Assembly (NCBI GenBank): GCA_963833505.1
Contig: CAWHYG010000008.1
Span: forward strand, 248,001-312,000
DNA from: CAWHYG01 sp963833505
GTDB taxonomy: Bacteria > Eisenbacteria > RBG-16-71-46 > CAIMUX01
Length of the DNA stretch: 64,000 bases
Direction: 5' to 3'
Part shown: positions 26,089 to 35,363 of the stretch, piece by piece
Layout of the letters: each line of letters starts with the position of its first letter
Numbering within the stretch: position 1 is the first letter of the stretch
Notes under the pieces: generated by a model
Told to the model about the DNA's origin: nothing
What the model saw: the letters and a program-made list of their open reading frames with translations, nothing else
The model's database searches: none
Position numbers and translations under genes: made by a program

Positions 26089-26808
26089 ATGTTCGACAGC
26101 CTGATTGAATCCCGCCCCGACGTCCGGCCTTTCTGGCGTCCGGCGACCTTCGCGGCAGCGCTCAGCCTGCATGTGTTCGTTCTGTCGGGCATCCTGGTCC
26201 AGAACTTCTTCCGCGTGCCGGCCATCGACGAGCCGGCGATCCATGTGACCTTCGCGCGTTTCGCGCCGCCGCCGGCGCCTCCGCCTCCGGCTCCGGCTCC
26301 CAAGCCGGCGCCCCAGCCGGCTCCGGTGAAACCGGCGCCGGTGACGCCGGCGCCGATGCCGAAGACGATGGTGGAGCCGGAGAAGACCCCCGAGGTGGTG
26401 CATACGGAGCCGGTGCACGAGGCGCCGCCCGCCCCTTCGGCGCCCGAGGGAGTGCCCGGAGGCGTTCCCGGAGGCGTGCCCGGCGGGGTTCCGGCCTCTC
26501 TGCCTCTCGAGCCGACAGGCCCGCTTCAGGTCGGCGGCGACGTGTCGGCTCCGGTCGCCATCAGCCAGGTGCCTCCGGAATATCCCATGATGGCGCGGAG
26601 CTCGCGGGTGGAGGGATCCGTCAAGCTCGAGGCCATCATCCACAAGGACGGCACCGTCGGCGACATCAAGGTCATCCAGGGCCTGCGGATGGGTTGCACC
26701 GACGCCGCCGTCGCCGCGCTCAAGCAGTGGCGCTTCTCCCCCGGGCAACGCAACGGCGTTCCCGTGGACGTGTATTACGTGCTCACAGTCGACTTCAGAC
26801 TCAACTAG
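26089..26808 (+). CDS. tonB: TonB-family energy transducer
   Basis: 239 residues. N-terminal membrane anchor (FAAALSLHVFVLSGILVQNFF, residues 22-42), a Pro/Ala/Lys spacer (residues 55-115) with VPGG repeats crossing the periplasm, then the C-terminal TonB domain (PPEYPMMARSSRVEGSVKLEAIIHKDGTVGDIKVIQGLRMGCTDAAVAALKQWRFSPG). It couples the proton-motive force harvested by ExbB/ExbD to outer-membrane receptors, such as the receptor encoded at 29761-32667. Co-transcribed with the flanking genes. Confidence 0.93.
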   Translation: MFDSLIESRPDVRPFWRPATFAAALSLHVFVLSGILVQNFFRVPAIDEPAIHVTFARFAPPPAPPPPAPAPKPAPQPAPVKPAPVTPAPMPKTMVEPEKTPEVVHTEPVHEAPPAPSAPEGVPGGVPGGVPGGVPASLPLEPTGPLQVGGDVSAPVAISQVPPEYPMMARSSRVEGSVKLEAIIHKDGTVGDIKVIQGLRMGCTDAAVAALKQWRFSPGQRNGVPVDVYYVLTVDFRLN

Positions 26809-26819
26809 GGAGATCAGGA

Positions 26820-27545
26820 ATGCAGGGAACCTCCATAACCCACTACGGTCCGGTCGAAATTTGGAACTCCATGGGGTTGGTGGGGCATCTCGTCCTCACC
26901 TTCCTTCTGCTGATGTCGCTCTACTCCATCGGAATCATGATCGACCGCTGGCTTCTGTTCCGAAAAGCGCACCGGCAGTCGCTCCAGTTCGTTCTGGCCG
27001 CCAAGGGCCTTCTGGCCGACCTCAAGCTCGACGGCGTCGTCGCGGAAGCGAAGAAGCACCCCCAAAGCCACCTGGCGCGGATCTACGCCACGGCGATCCA
27101 GGATCTGGGTCTCTACCGAAACGGCGGGAAGATCAATGAGGGGTTCGAAGAGACGGTGCGGAGCGCGACCGAACGCGAAAGCGTCCTCGTGACCCAGGAG
27201 TTCAAGCGCGGACTGTCCGGACTGGCCTCGATCGGCGCAACCGCGCCCTTCGTCGGCCTCTTCGGCACGGTCGTCGGCATCATGAACAGCTTCTTCGGAA
27301 TGGCCACGGCCGGCGCCGGCGGCATCGGAGCGGTGGCGGGCGGGATCGCCGAAGCGCTGGTGAACACGGCCGCAGGGCTGTTCGTGGCGCTGCCCGCGGT
27401 CTGGGGATTCAACTACTTTCTCGGCCGCATGGAACGCATCAACAGCGAGATGAACAACACCAGCAGCGAGCTGGTGGACTACTTCATCAAGAACCTCCGG
27501 AGCAACGCGTGGAAGCACGGGGAAAAAGTCGCCCAGCAGGCCTGA
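26820..27545 (+). CDS. exbB: ExbB/TolQ/MotA-family proton channel protein
   Basis: 241 residues; the ATG at 26820 has AGGGAGATCAGG upstream. Three membrane segments: residues about 17-40, then the pair around LASIGATAPFVGLFGTVVGIMNSF and AEALVNTAAGLFVALPAVWGFNYF, the conserved MotA_ExbB core. Forms the pentameric proton channel with ExbD. The stop lies 37 bp inside the following exbD. Confidence 0.95.
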   Translation: MQGTSITHYGPVEIWNSMGLVGHLVLTFLLLMSLYSIGIMIDRWLLFRKAHRQSLQFVLAAKGLLADLKLDGVVAEAKKHPQSHLARIYATAIQDLGLYRNGGKINEGFEETVRSATERESVLVTQEFKRGLSGLASIGATAPFVGLFGTVVGIMNSFFGMATAGAGGIGAVAGGIAEALVNTAAGLFVALPAVWGFNYFLGRMERINSEMNNTSSELVDYFIKNLRSNAWKHGEKVAQQA

Positions 27546-27973
27546 GCCTGAGCAGCGAGATCAACGTCACGCCCCTGGTGGACGTGATGCTGGTCGTGCT
27601 CATCATCTTCATGCTGGTGACGCCGATGCTCCAGAAGGGGGTCGGAGTCAACCTGCCCCAGGCGCGCAACGTCGGGGCCGTCTCCGAGGACAAGAACCAG
27701 ATCCTGGTGGTGGTCCTCCAGCGAACCGGGCAGACCTACCTGGGCTCGGATCCGATCGACCGTTCCAGCCTGCCGGGAGTTCTCAAGATGCGCTACGAGG
27801 CGAATCCCGGCCTGGAGCTGCAGATCAAGGCGGACCGCGACGTCCGCTACGGAGACGTCAAGCAGGTTCTGCAAGCCGGCCGGGACGCCGGTTTCACCGG
27901 GATTTCCCTGATCGCCCGCGAGATCAAGCCGGCCGCCGGCCAGGGCGCTCCGGGATCGAACCCGCCGCGCTAG
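27509..27973 (+). CDS. exbD: ExbD/TolR-family protein, first copy
   Basis: 154 residues from a GTG inside exbB (37-bp overlap). INVTPLVDVMLVVLIIFMLVTPML contains the essential membrane Asp (PLVDVMLV) that carries protons; the periplasmic domain follows (LELQIKADRDVRYGDVKQVL). Works with ExbB and TonB. The first of two paralogous exbD genes in tandem. Confidence 0.95.
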   Translation: MEARGKSRPAGLSLSSEINVTPLVDVMLVVLIIFMLVTPMLQKGVGVNLPQARNVGAVSEDKNQILVVVLQRTGQTYLGSDPIDRSSLPGVLKMRYEANPGLELQIKADRDVRYGDVKQVLQAGRDAGFTGISLIAREIKPAAGQGAPGSNPPR

Positions 27974-27985
27974 GAGGAACCACCG

Positions 27986-28411
27986 ATGGCGATGGGGCTC
28001 GGAGGACTCAGCCAGAACCAGTCCAACATCAACATCACCCCGCTGATCGATGTGCTCCTGGTTCTGCTCATCATCTTCATGCTGGTGACGCCGATCCTGA
28101 CCAAGGCGATGCGCTCGGACATCCCCCAGAAGGTGGACCAGCCGCTTCCGGCGGAATACACGGAGAAGCAGCTCGTGGTCCGGGTCGCCGCCGACGGCCG
28201 CCTCTTCCTGAATCGGGACGAGGTCAACCTGGGCGGCTTGACCGACCGCCTGCGCGACGTCTTCGCCAGCCGCGGGGGCAAGAAGGTGATTTTCCTCGAC
28301 GCCGACAACCGGGTACCCTACGCCACGGTCGTCGAGGTGATGGATCTCTGCCGCGACGCCGGGACGGAGACGATCGGCATCGTGCCGGATTCAATCAGCG
28401 CCGCCCCGTGA
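27986..28411 (+). CDS. exbD: ExbD/TolR-family protein, second copy
   Basis: 141 residues, 12 bp after the first exbD, with AGGAGG upstream. INITPLIDVLLVLLIIFMLVTPIL again holds the membrane Asp. The periplasmic part (VIFLDADNRVPYATVVEVMDLCRDAG) differs from copy one. Tandem ExbD paralogues are frequent in FCB-type and acidobacterial Ton operons and may form heterodimers. Confidence 0.95.
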   Translation: MAMGLGGLSQNQSNINITPLIDVLLVLLIIFMLVTPILTKAMRSDIPQKVDQPLPAEYTEKQLVVRVAADGRLFLNRDEVNLGGLTDRLRDVFASRGGKKVIFLDADNRVPYATVVEVMDLCRDAGTETIGIVPDSISAAP

Positions 28412-28448
28412 GCCTCCAGCCGGAGGCGTTGCTCGAAGGGGGAGTTCG

Positions 28449-29426
28449 ATGTCCAAAGCTCGGATCGGGATCGCGGCCGTCGGTTTTCTCTGCCTCGTCA
28501 GCCTCGCCCCGCGGGTTCGGGCCCAGCTTGCCGAAGACTATCGGTTCCAGGGCAAGATCATCGACCAGCACGGCCAGCCTATTCCCGCAGTCATGGTCAG
28601 CCTCCATGACAACAAGACCGGAACCCGCATCGTCTTCACGACCAACGAAGACGGCACCTTCGACCGCCGGATGATCCCGGCGGGGATCTACGACGCAACC
28701 TTCGAGAAGGCCGGTTACGTCCCCTACTCCGAGCATTTCGACTGGTCGGCCACGGAAACGCAGACGATCCTCAAGATCGCCCAGATCGTGCTTGAAAGCG
28801 AGGCCTCGCAGACTCGGAAGGAACTGGGAAAGAAAGAAGCCAAACTCTACGAGGACGCCTACGCCGCGCTCGGCCAGGGCGACTACGCCGGGGCCCGGAA
28901 GAACGCCGAGGAGCTTCTCTCGCTCGGCGCCGGCAGCTTCGAGTACGCGGTGCGCTTCGTCATCGCCCGATCCGAGGCGATGCAGGGCGCGCCCGATTCG
29001 GCCCTCGCGGAATACGGGCGGGTTCTGGCCCTCAAGCCCGACCTGTTCGAGGCGCGCTTCGATCTGGCCGGCCTGCTGGAGCAGAAGGGGCAACACGACG
29101 ATGCCCTGAACGAGTACGGCAAAGCGGCCGACCTCAATCCGTCGGACGCCGAGACGCAATACGACCTCGGCGTCATCCTCCTGAAGGCCAGGAAGGACTA
29201 CACGGGGGCCGTGGCTCACCTCAAGAAGGCGATCGAGCTGAAGCCCGATCACAGCCAGGCCATGAAGGCCCTTGGCTTCGCCGACCTCTGGGCCGATCAG
29301 AAGGACGTCGCCGAGGGCGTGGCCATGCTCAAGAAGTACCTCGAGCTCGAGCCCAAGGCCGCCGACGCCGGCCAGATCCGGGACATCATCAACTCGTTCG
29401 AAAGCGCGCCGGCCTCAGGGAAATAG
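28449..29426 (+). CDS. Exported carboxypeptidase-regulatory-like plus TPR protein
   Basis: 325 residues. A signal peptide ends near PRVRAQ (residue 25). A carboxypeptidase-regulatory/PEGA-like beta domain (GKIIDQHGQPIPAVMVSLHDNKTG, FDRRMIPAGIYDATFEKAGYVPY) occupies about 30-115, followed by TPR units (SALAEYGRVLALKPDLFEARFDLAGLLEQKG and the next two). Last gene of the Ton operon. Probably periplasmic and structural; no enzyme motif. Confidence 0.8.
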   Translation: MSKARIGIAAVGFLCLVSLAPRVRAQLAEDYRFQGKIIDQHGQPIPAVMVSLHDNKTGTRIVFTTNEDGTFDRRMIPAGIYDATFEKAGYVPYSEHFDWSATETQTILKIAQIVLESEASQTRKELGKKEAKLYEDAYAALGQGDYAGARKNAEELLSLGAGSFEYAVRFVIARSEAMQGAPDSALAEYGRVLALKPDLFEARFDLAGLLEQKGQHDDALNEYGKAADLNPSDAETQYDLGVILLKARKDYTGAVAHLKKAIELKPDHSQAMKALGFADLWADQKDVAEGVAMLKKYLELEPKAADAGQIRDIINSFESAPASGK

Positions 29427-29760
29427 GTCCTTCGGGACCGCTCCATCCAGGCCCGCTCCATCAGGTCCCGCTCGTTTCGGCCTCCATGGGTCGCAGAAAC
29501 CGATGTCGCGGGATGGAAGTGAAGGCCTCTCCGGACTGCTCCATCAGGACCCGCTCCCGTCGGCGCCTGGATCGCAGAGACCGACAGGGCGGCACGGAAG
29601 TGAAAGCCTCCCGGGACCTGCCCCAGCAGGGGCCCCGTCCCGGGAGGCCTTTGAATCGAGCCGCGACCCCTTCCGGGTCGCCGGTTCTCGGTTTCGTTCC
29701 GGCCGGTGGCTCCGAAGAGCCGCCCGGCCGGGGTCCTCCTCTGCGCTCGACCTTCTGGAT
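29427..29760. repeat. Intergenic 15-bp and 81-bp repeats between convergent genes
   Basis: 334 bp without a gene. A 15-bp unit (CTCCATC-AGG-CCCG) occurs at 29441 and 29456 and again near 29539. An 81-bp unit (TCGCAGA-ACCGA to GGAAGTGAA-GCCTC) starts at 29491 and 29572. The right part contains the terminator at 29606. Confidence 0.75.
29606..29648. terminator. Bidirectional terminator-like hairpin
   Basis: A perfect 12-bp inverted repeat, GCCTCCCGGGAC at 29606 and GTCCCGGGAGGC at 29637, with inner CCCC/GGGG pairing, lies between the convergent Ton operon and the TonB-dependent receptor. A short CTTTG follows on the plus side; there is no long U-tract. Confidence 0.65.
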
Positions 29761-32667
29761 CTAGAAGTCGAGCTTCAGCGCCGCCACGACCTGCCTCGGG
29801 GCCTGGTAGGTCGTCGGCTTGCCGAAGTCGGTGTCCAGACATTCCGGACAGGGCGCGATGTTGTACGGAGGCTGCTGCAGCTCGGCCGGAGGATTGACGT
29901 TCCCTCCCAGTTCGTACTGGTACTCGAAGTCCACGCCCTTCTGCTGGTTCAGCAGGTTGAAGATGTCGAGACTGGCTTCGAGGGTCTTGCCCCCGAACGC
30001 CGCGACGATCGGGTAGTCGAAGTGCAGACCGACGTCGCTCGTGGTGGGACCGCGGCCGCTGGCTCCGCGCGGCTCGAGCAGGATCTCGCCCCCGTTGCCG
30101 TAGACCTGGTTGTACCCGAGCTCGGTGAGCGGAACCCCGCTCTGCACCTTCAGGCTCAGGCCCACGTTGAGCTTGAAGCCGAACTTGTACGATCCGTACA
30201 GATTGAAGACGCTCGGCCGATCGTTGGGCAGAGGCCCGTCCGCGCTGTTGTACTGCCAGACGTCCGGATCCATCAGATAGGGGAAGTCGAAGTCCGACGT
30301 GATGAAGGGGTCGCTCTGGCCGTTGTCGCGGCGGAAGTACCCCTCGTAGTTGCCGCGCAGCCGGGACCAGGTGTACGAGCCGAGAAGCTGCCAGTTGTCG
30401 TGGAGGCGCTTCTCCAGCGTCAGGGTGACGGCATCGTAGTTCCGGGTCGGCTTGGGGAAGTAGGGCGGCCCGGGATTCGTGATGATGTAGTTGCCGAAGT
30501 TGGCGCCGGCCAGGATCGCCGAGTAGCTGGTGTCCTGGGTATCCTCCATGGTTCGCCCGAGTCTCCGGTGCATATAGGTCAGGCTGAGGTTGATGAACGG
30601 CGCGGCCTCGCGTTCGGCCCCGACCACGAATTCATCCTCGTAGCTGAGCTTGGCGCCGGGATCGACCGCGGTCGGCGTGTTCCCGAAGACGAAGGGCGCT
30701 CCCAGCTGACTGGCCGGGCCCATCCCCTTCGGGTTGTTCGGATCCGACATATCGATCTTGGTAAGATCGTAGTCGACCACGTAGGTCGTCTCCTGGGAGA
30801 GCGCACGGACGGCCAGATCGTTGGGGACCTTGCCGAAAAAGCGCCCGTAGGCGAAGGAGATCTTGGTCTTGTTGTCCATCGTCGGGTCGACCGTCATGTG
30901 GAACCGCGGCGACCAGTTGTCCTTCCAGGTGAAGCTGGTCAGGTTGCCGATCAGCTTCTCGTTCTCTTCCCGGAGTCCGGCCATGATGCTCAGATACTTG
31001 GTCGGATTCCAGGTGTCCGAGGCGAAGAACGCGGTGTAATGGGTGGTCGTGGAGGCGCCGAGCGGGCCACTCCGGATCCGGTTGATCCGGAAGCGTGTGC
31101 CGGACGCGTCGATGTCCCAGGAATAGCCGCTGGACGAGTACACGGTGTCGCCAGGGGCCACCACGATCGGAATCCCGGACGGGCCGGAGTAGTTCGGATT
31201 CTCCGTGTAGCCGATGTTTTCATAGCTGACGCCATAGCGCAGGTTGTGCTCTCCGGCCCCGTGGAAGTAGTTCGAGAGCTTGAGCTGGTACTGGTCGTTC
31301 TTGGAGGTGCTGTTCTCGTAGAACCCCACGCCGCCGTAGTTCAGAGGCACCGCCGGCCGGCGATCGATGCCCTCGGGAAGCTGCTGGGCAGGATCCTCCT
31401 TGAACTCATCGCCGTGATGGGCGGCAGACGCCTCGAAGAAGAAGTTGTTGAGGAGGGGCACGGAGCCGTCCCAGTGTCCGACGACGTTGTTGCCGCCGTA
31501 GCTCAGCTTCGAATTCCGGAGACTCGCGTCGGGCAGCGCAACGGCGGACTCGCGCTGCGGGCCGCTCGCTCCCACCGAGGGATCGCCGAAGGCCGAGATG
31601 CTGAGGGTCTGGTTCGGGGTCAGGAGCCACTTCACGTTCCCCGCATAGTCGTAGATCGTGCGCTTGACGTTGACCTGATGGCTGAATCCCTGAGCCTCGG
31701 TGATGGCGGTCGAGGTCCGGCGGGTGTTGACCGTGATGGTCGGGTCGAAGGCTCCGAACCAGAACATCTTGTCCTTCACCAAGGGACCGCCCACCTCGAA
31801 GCCGTAGTCCTGGCTCTGATAGCCGATGGGATCATAGGTGGCGTTGACCCGGTCGGTCAGAACGCGCTTGGCCTCGAGGTTGGACAGTTGCTGGTAGGTG
31901 AAGATGCTGCCGGCGACTGTGTTGCCGCCCGACTTGGTCACCAGGTTGAAAACGCCTCCGAGGGCCTCGCCATATTCCGGCTCGTACCCGCCGGTCTTGA
32001 CCTGGACCTCCTGGATGTAGCTGTAGTTCACGCCCGTGCCCATCGACCCATAGACGATCGAGTAGGATCCGGCGCTGCCGTAACCGGCGTTGCCGATGCT
32101 CATTCCATCCACTACGTACGTGTTCTCGAGCCCGCTGGCGCCGGCCACCGACGGGTTGGAGTTGTCGATGCCGCTCTCCACCACTCCGGGCGCCAGCGCC
32201 AGCGTGTTGGCGAAGCTGCGCCCCAGCGGGATGCTCGACATCAACTGGGAGCTGATGGTGGCGCCGGAGGTGGTGGACGACAGGTCGACCACCGGCGCCG
32301 CCGCGACCACCTCGATCTTCTGTGAAACTCCCGGCGTCAGGATGACCTCGACGCGCACGCGCTGGGTCAACCGGACCTCGATGTTCTCCCGCTCGGCCGT
32401 CGTGTAGCCGTGCAGGGACGCCGACAGCCGGTAGGTCCCGGCGATCAGGTAGGGAAAGCGGAAATTCCCGCCGGCGTCGGTCGTCGTCGTCTTGGATCCC
32501 TGCGCCGACGTGATCGTCACCAATGACCCGCTCAGGGCCTTCCCCCCGGGATCGGTCACAACTCCTTCAATGGTGCCGGTAGTCGACTCCTGGCTCCTGG
32601 CCGGACCCGCCAGGCAGGCCAGCATCACGACCAGCAATCCGAGTATGAGGGCGTTCCATTTCGTCAT
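29761..32667 (-). CDS. TonB-dependent outer-membrane receptor with carboxypeptidase-regulatory domain
   Basis: 968 residues. A signal peptide ends at GPARSQ (about 26), then a CarboxypepD_reg-like domain (TIEGVVTDPGGKALSGSLVTI, RFPYLIAGTYRLSASLHGY), then a plug domain (SIPLGRSFANTLALAPGV, YVVDGMSIGNAGYGSAG, IQEVQVKTGGYEPEYGEALGGVFNLVTKSGGN), and a beta-barrel ending in aromatic-rich KLDF. Takes up a large unknown nutrient, using the facing Ton operon. The ATG at 32667 restores a proper signal peptide and has GGGGGAT upstream; 21 codons before it are not coding in character. Confidence 0.93.
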   Translation of the reverse strand: MTKWNALILGLLVVMLACLAGPARSQESTTGTIEGVVTDPGGKALSGSLVTITSAQGSKTTTTDAGGNFRFPYLIAGTYRLSASLHGYTTAERENIEVRLTQRVRVEVILTPGVSQKIEVVAAAPVVDLSSTTSGATISSQLMSSIPLGRSFANTLALAPGVVESGIDNSNPSVAGASGLENTYVVDGMSIGNAGYGSAGSYSIVYGSMGTGVNYSYIQEVQVKTGGYEPEYGEALGGVFNLVTKSGGNTVAGSIFTYQQLSNLEAKRVLTDRVNATYDPIGYQSQDYGFEVGGPLVKDKMFWFGAFDPTITVNTRRTSTAITEAQGFSHQVNVKRTIYDYAGNVKWLLTPNQTLSISAFGDPSVGASGPQRESAVALPDASLRNSKLSYGGNNVVGHWDGSVPLLNNFFFEASAAHHGDEFKEDPAQQLPEGIDRRPAVPLNYGGVGFYENSTSKNDQYQLKLSNYFHGAGEHNLRYGVSYENIGYTENPNYSGPSGIPIVVAPGDTVYSSSGYSWDIDASGTRFRINRIRSGPLGASTTTHYTAFFASDTWNPTKYLSIMAGLREENEKLIGNLTSFTWKDNWSPRFHMTVDPTMDNKTKISFAYGRFFGKVPNDLAVRALSQETTYVVDYDLTKIDMSDPNNPKGMGPASQLGAPFVFGNTPTAVDPGAKLSYEDEFVVGAEREAAPFINLSLTYMHRRLGRTMEDTQDTSYSAILAGANFGNYIITNPGPPYFPKPTRNYDAVTLTLEKRLHDNWQLLGSYTWSRLRGNYEGYFRRDNGQSDPFITSDFDFPYLMDPDVWQYNSADGPLPNDRPSVFNLYGSYKFGFKLNVGLSLKVQSGVPLTELGYNQVYGNGGEILLEPRGASGRGPTTSDVGLHFDYPIVAAFGGKTLEASLDIFNLLNQQKGVDFEYQYELGGNVNPPAELQQPPYNIAPCPECLDTDFGKPTTYQAPRQVVAALKLDF

Positions 32668-33077
32668 TGCTATCCCCCGTTTGATCCTCTCGGGGCCGCC
32701 GGCCGGGCGGACCCGTGAGCACGTCGGCAAGCCATCCGAAGCGCGCCTCCTGTCGGGGCGAAACCCGGGACGAGCTGTCGCCGCGAGTCGCCTCCTGGCT
32801 GCCGGTCCTTTTCTTCTTATCGGCCGAAATGCGGCAATCGATAGCTATGTGATGAAATGGTCCCTGTCAACAGGAGTTGGCACACGTTCGGGATATTTCT
32901 CCGGCATCTCGAAGACGATGACTCTTCGGTGCCGGCCTTTCATCACTTGAGCCTGCGCGCAGACGGATTCACGGGTCTTTCTTGGCCGGTTTCGAGTCAC
33001 CTGCAGATGTGGCGGATTTCGGCGGATAAAATCCGGCCGGTGATGGGTCCCGGCTTTGCTGTCACGGCAGTCGGAGA
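32668..33077. other. 410-bp region upstream of the TonB-dependent receptor
   Basis: No supportable gene. It is AT-richer around 32800-32960. On the minus strand a perfect TTGACA (complement of 32865-32870) lies about 200 bp before the receptor start, but the -10 at 17-bp spacing (TAGCTA) is poor. Confidence 0.4.
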
Positions 33078-35363
33078 TCAGGCCGCCTGCGTTCGCGCGG
33101 CCTCATCCCCGATCCGGCCCTCCCGACATGCGGCGGAAACCATGAACTCGGCACAGTGCCGGGCCTGAACCGCCAGCGCCTCCGAGAGCAGAGCCCGACA
33201 CGAATCGCGAATCGTCGCCAGGATCGCGTGCCGGGCCGCCTCGATTCCCGGACCGGCGGGCGGCAGGATTCCCGCGTCGGCGGCAACGCCGGCCAGCGGT
33301 TCGCGGTCCACGCGGCGCAGCGGGAGGCCCTGATCGCCGCCCGTCGCCACGCTCCACGCCATCCGGAGCGCCGGCTCCAACGGCGCGGCAAAGTCGGCCA
33401 GCCAGCCGACCGCGTCGCCCGCCTTGACCGGCCGGCCCTCGAGCAGAAACCGGACCAGTTTTGGCCGGTCCTCGGGCCGCGCCTTGCGGAAGGGCCAATG
33501 GCATCCTTCCATTCCGGGAACGACGGGCAGCGTGACTTCCGGCATGCCCAGCTCCGCGGTGTCCAACGCGATCAGGTAATGGCAATGCAGCAGAAGCTCG
33601 AGCATGCCGCCGAGAGCGCGCTTCCCGTTCACCAGGCCGACGGAGACCGCGAACTCATCGTGGAGACGCCGGGCGGTGCGGGACCAACCGGTCGAGATCC
33701 TCAGGCCGTCATCGATCGCCGTGAGCGCCGGGAAGAACTCGCTCGTGTCCGCCCCGACGAGCTGGGTGGCCAGATGAAAGTCCCCGGTCACGATGGCCCG
33801 GCTGATTCCCTCCGCCTTGAGCCAGTCGAGCGCGCGGTTCAGCTCGGCGTCCACGTCCCGGTTGTAGCTCTCGCGTCCGATCGTGATCACGCCGACGGCT
33901 CCGTCGTGTTCCGCATTGACGTAGAGCTGGCGCCATTCCGGACCGTCCATGGCGTCGAATGCCTCCGGAAACCACGTGCTGTTCGCCGCGATGGATTCGC
34001 TCTGAGCCGCTCGGTCGGGAGACGCGCCCTCGGTCGCCTCCGGATGCCCCGCTTTCTTCGACCCGGCAGGTCCTCCAGGAGCCGCACCACCCGTCCGCTT
34101 GTCCGCGGCGGCCTCCGGATGCTCCGTCCTTTTCGCCGCGGCGGGTCCGCTCAGCGCAGCGCTACAGGGAAGGGCGCCCGGAGCCGCCTCCGGATGCGTC
34201 CGGTGATACGCCTCGACGATCCGCCGGCACTCATCGGGGCCGAGCCCTCGCGCCACGGCCGGCATGCCTCGCCGGAACTGGGCGCAAAGTTCCCCGATGG
34301 CGTTGGCGAAGGGCAGGGAAGCCCTCCTCTCGTGCACGAGAAGGCTGGTCATCTGGAGCATCGGGCCCAGGATCCGTTCTTCCAGATCCCGCACCTCCCA
34401 GTCCTCCAGCTTCCAGTCGACGAGAGGTCGGAAGTGGTCGGGCGGGTACCAGTTGACTCCACTTTCCTTGCGCTCTTCCAGCGTGGCCGTCGGCCGGAAC
34501 AGATCTCCGTATTGCTCGCCCAGGTCGCGCAGGCAGGACCAGGTCAGGAAAGTCGCGCCCTTCGCTCCGATGGCGTCGTGCGCGCGGAACGGATTCGGGC
34601 CCAGGAGACGCCGCACCCATTTGTCGATCTTCCAGAACGGCATGTTCCGCGCTTCGTGATATCGGAGGCCGGCGTGGGTCAGCCCGCAGAAAAGCAGATC
34701 GAGGACGAAGGACCACCGGTCGCTCACCGGGATGGGAATCAGCCCCAACGCCCAGAGCAGCCGGGTCACCGCCGAGGGCTCGGGCTCGACCGTTTCAAAG
34801 ACCTTGTTGATCTCGTGGGGAAACGCCGGATGCGCAATGGGAACACCCAGAACGGAGCTGGGAAAGCCGGAAGTCACCGAGCGGATCTGGATTCCGGGGA
34901 AGGCTTGCCGGAACATCTCGTAGTGGGCTCGCTTCGCCTCAAGGATCTCCGGAATCGCCTCCAGTAGAAATCGAGGCTGGAACGCGGTCAGCTCCGCGGG
35001 CAGGCTGCGGCCGTCCGTGTGCATCCGGATCACGTTGGCCATGATCCGATTCGCTTCTTCGCGACCGAAGGCGCCCACCAGGCCCGGCATCTGGCGCCCG
35101 ATTCCGTCCGGGGCGCCGGGAAAGTCGAGAGCGACGACCTTCACCCCGTACTGGTGCAAGCGCGAGCCGAGCTGCATCGCCTTGCCGGCGCCGACCGTGC
35201 CGCTGGCTCCGGAGATGACCAGGCTTCCGCGGCGGCCGGACGGACCGAAGACTTCATCGACCAGGTCCGCGGCCGACACCGGCAGCCTTCCCTGCCGGAA
35301 GATCTCGAGAACGCCGTCGAACCCGAGGGACCGAAGCCCCGGATCTCGCATCGCCCGAGTCAT
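33078..35363 (-). CDS. FadN-like 3-hydroxyacyl-CoA dehydrogenase / enoyl-CoA hydratase fusion
   Basis: 761 residues; the start overlaps the thiolase stop (ATGA). Residues 1-430 are a divergent 3-hydroxyacyl-CoA dehydrogenase (FLLEAIPEILEAKRAHYE, then NPFRAHDAIGAKGATFLTW in the C-terminal part). Residues about 520-720 are a crotonase fold (VGVITIGRES, GKRALGGMLELLLHCHYLIALDTAELGMPEV, PGMEGCHWPF). The domain order matches FadN rather than FadB/FadJ. The nucleotide loop reads GASGTVGAG instead of GxGxMG, so cofactor binding may differ. A linker of three 25-residue repeats, each beginning HPEA, joins the halves. Predicted fatty-acid or aromatic beta-oxidation step with the thiolase. Confidence 0.82.
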   Translation of the reverse strand: MTRAMRDPGLRSLGFDGVLEIFRQGRLPVSAADLVDEVFGPSGRRGSLVISGASGTVGAGKAMQLGSRLHQYGVKVVALDFPGAPDGIGRQMPGLVGAFGREEANRIMANVIRMHTDGRSLPAELTAFQPRFLLEAIPEILEAKRAHYEMFRQAFPGIQIRSVTSGFPSSVLGVPIAHPAFPHEINKVFETVEPEPSAVTRLLWALGLIPIPVSDRWSFVLDLLFCGLTHAGLRYHEARNMPFWKIDKWVRRLLGPNPFRAHDAIGAKGATFLTWSCLRDLGEQYGDLFRPTATLEERKESGVNWYPPDHFRPLVDWKLEDWEVRDLEERILGPMLQMTSLLVHERRASLPFANAIGELCAQFRRGMPAVARGLGPDECRRIVEAYHRTHPEAAPGALPCSAALSGPAAAKRTEHPEAAADKRTGGAAPGGPAGSKKAGHPEATEGASPDRAAQSESIAANSTWFPEAFDAMDGPEWRQLYVNAEHDGAVGVITIGRESYNRDVDAELNRALDWLKAEGISRAIVTGDFHLATQLVGADTSEFFPALTAIDDGLRISTGWSRTARRLHDEFAVSVGLVNGKRALGGMLELLLHCHYLIALDTAELGMPEVTLPVVPGMEGCHWPFRKARPEDRPKLVRFLLEGRPVKAGDAVGWLADFAAPLEPALRMAWSVATGGDQGLPLRRVDREPLAGVAADAGILPPAGPGIEAARHAILATIRDSCRALLSEALAVQARHCAEFMVSAACREGRIGDEAARTQAA
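33950..34200. repeat. In-frame 75-bp repeat, three copies plus remnant
   Basis: On the coding strand three consecutive 25-codon units begin HPEAA, HPEAA and HPEAT, and a fourth motif FPEA marks the end. The period is exactly 75 bp. It forms the linker between the dehydrogenase and hydratase domains. Confidence 0.85.

Noticed and set aside
26390..26510. VPGG repeats in TonB as another minisatellite insertion
   Set aside because: Pro-rich spacers are normal in TonB proteins, so this repeat needs no special explanation.
29440..29650. CRISPR-like spacing of repeats
   Set aside because: Units are degenerate, adjacent or unequal in spacing, lack unique spacers and have no cas genes nearby.
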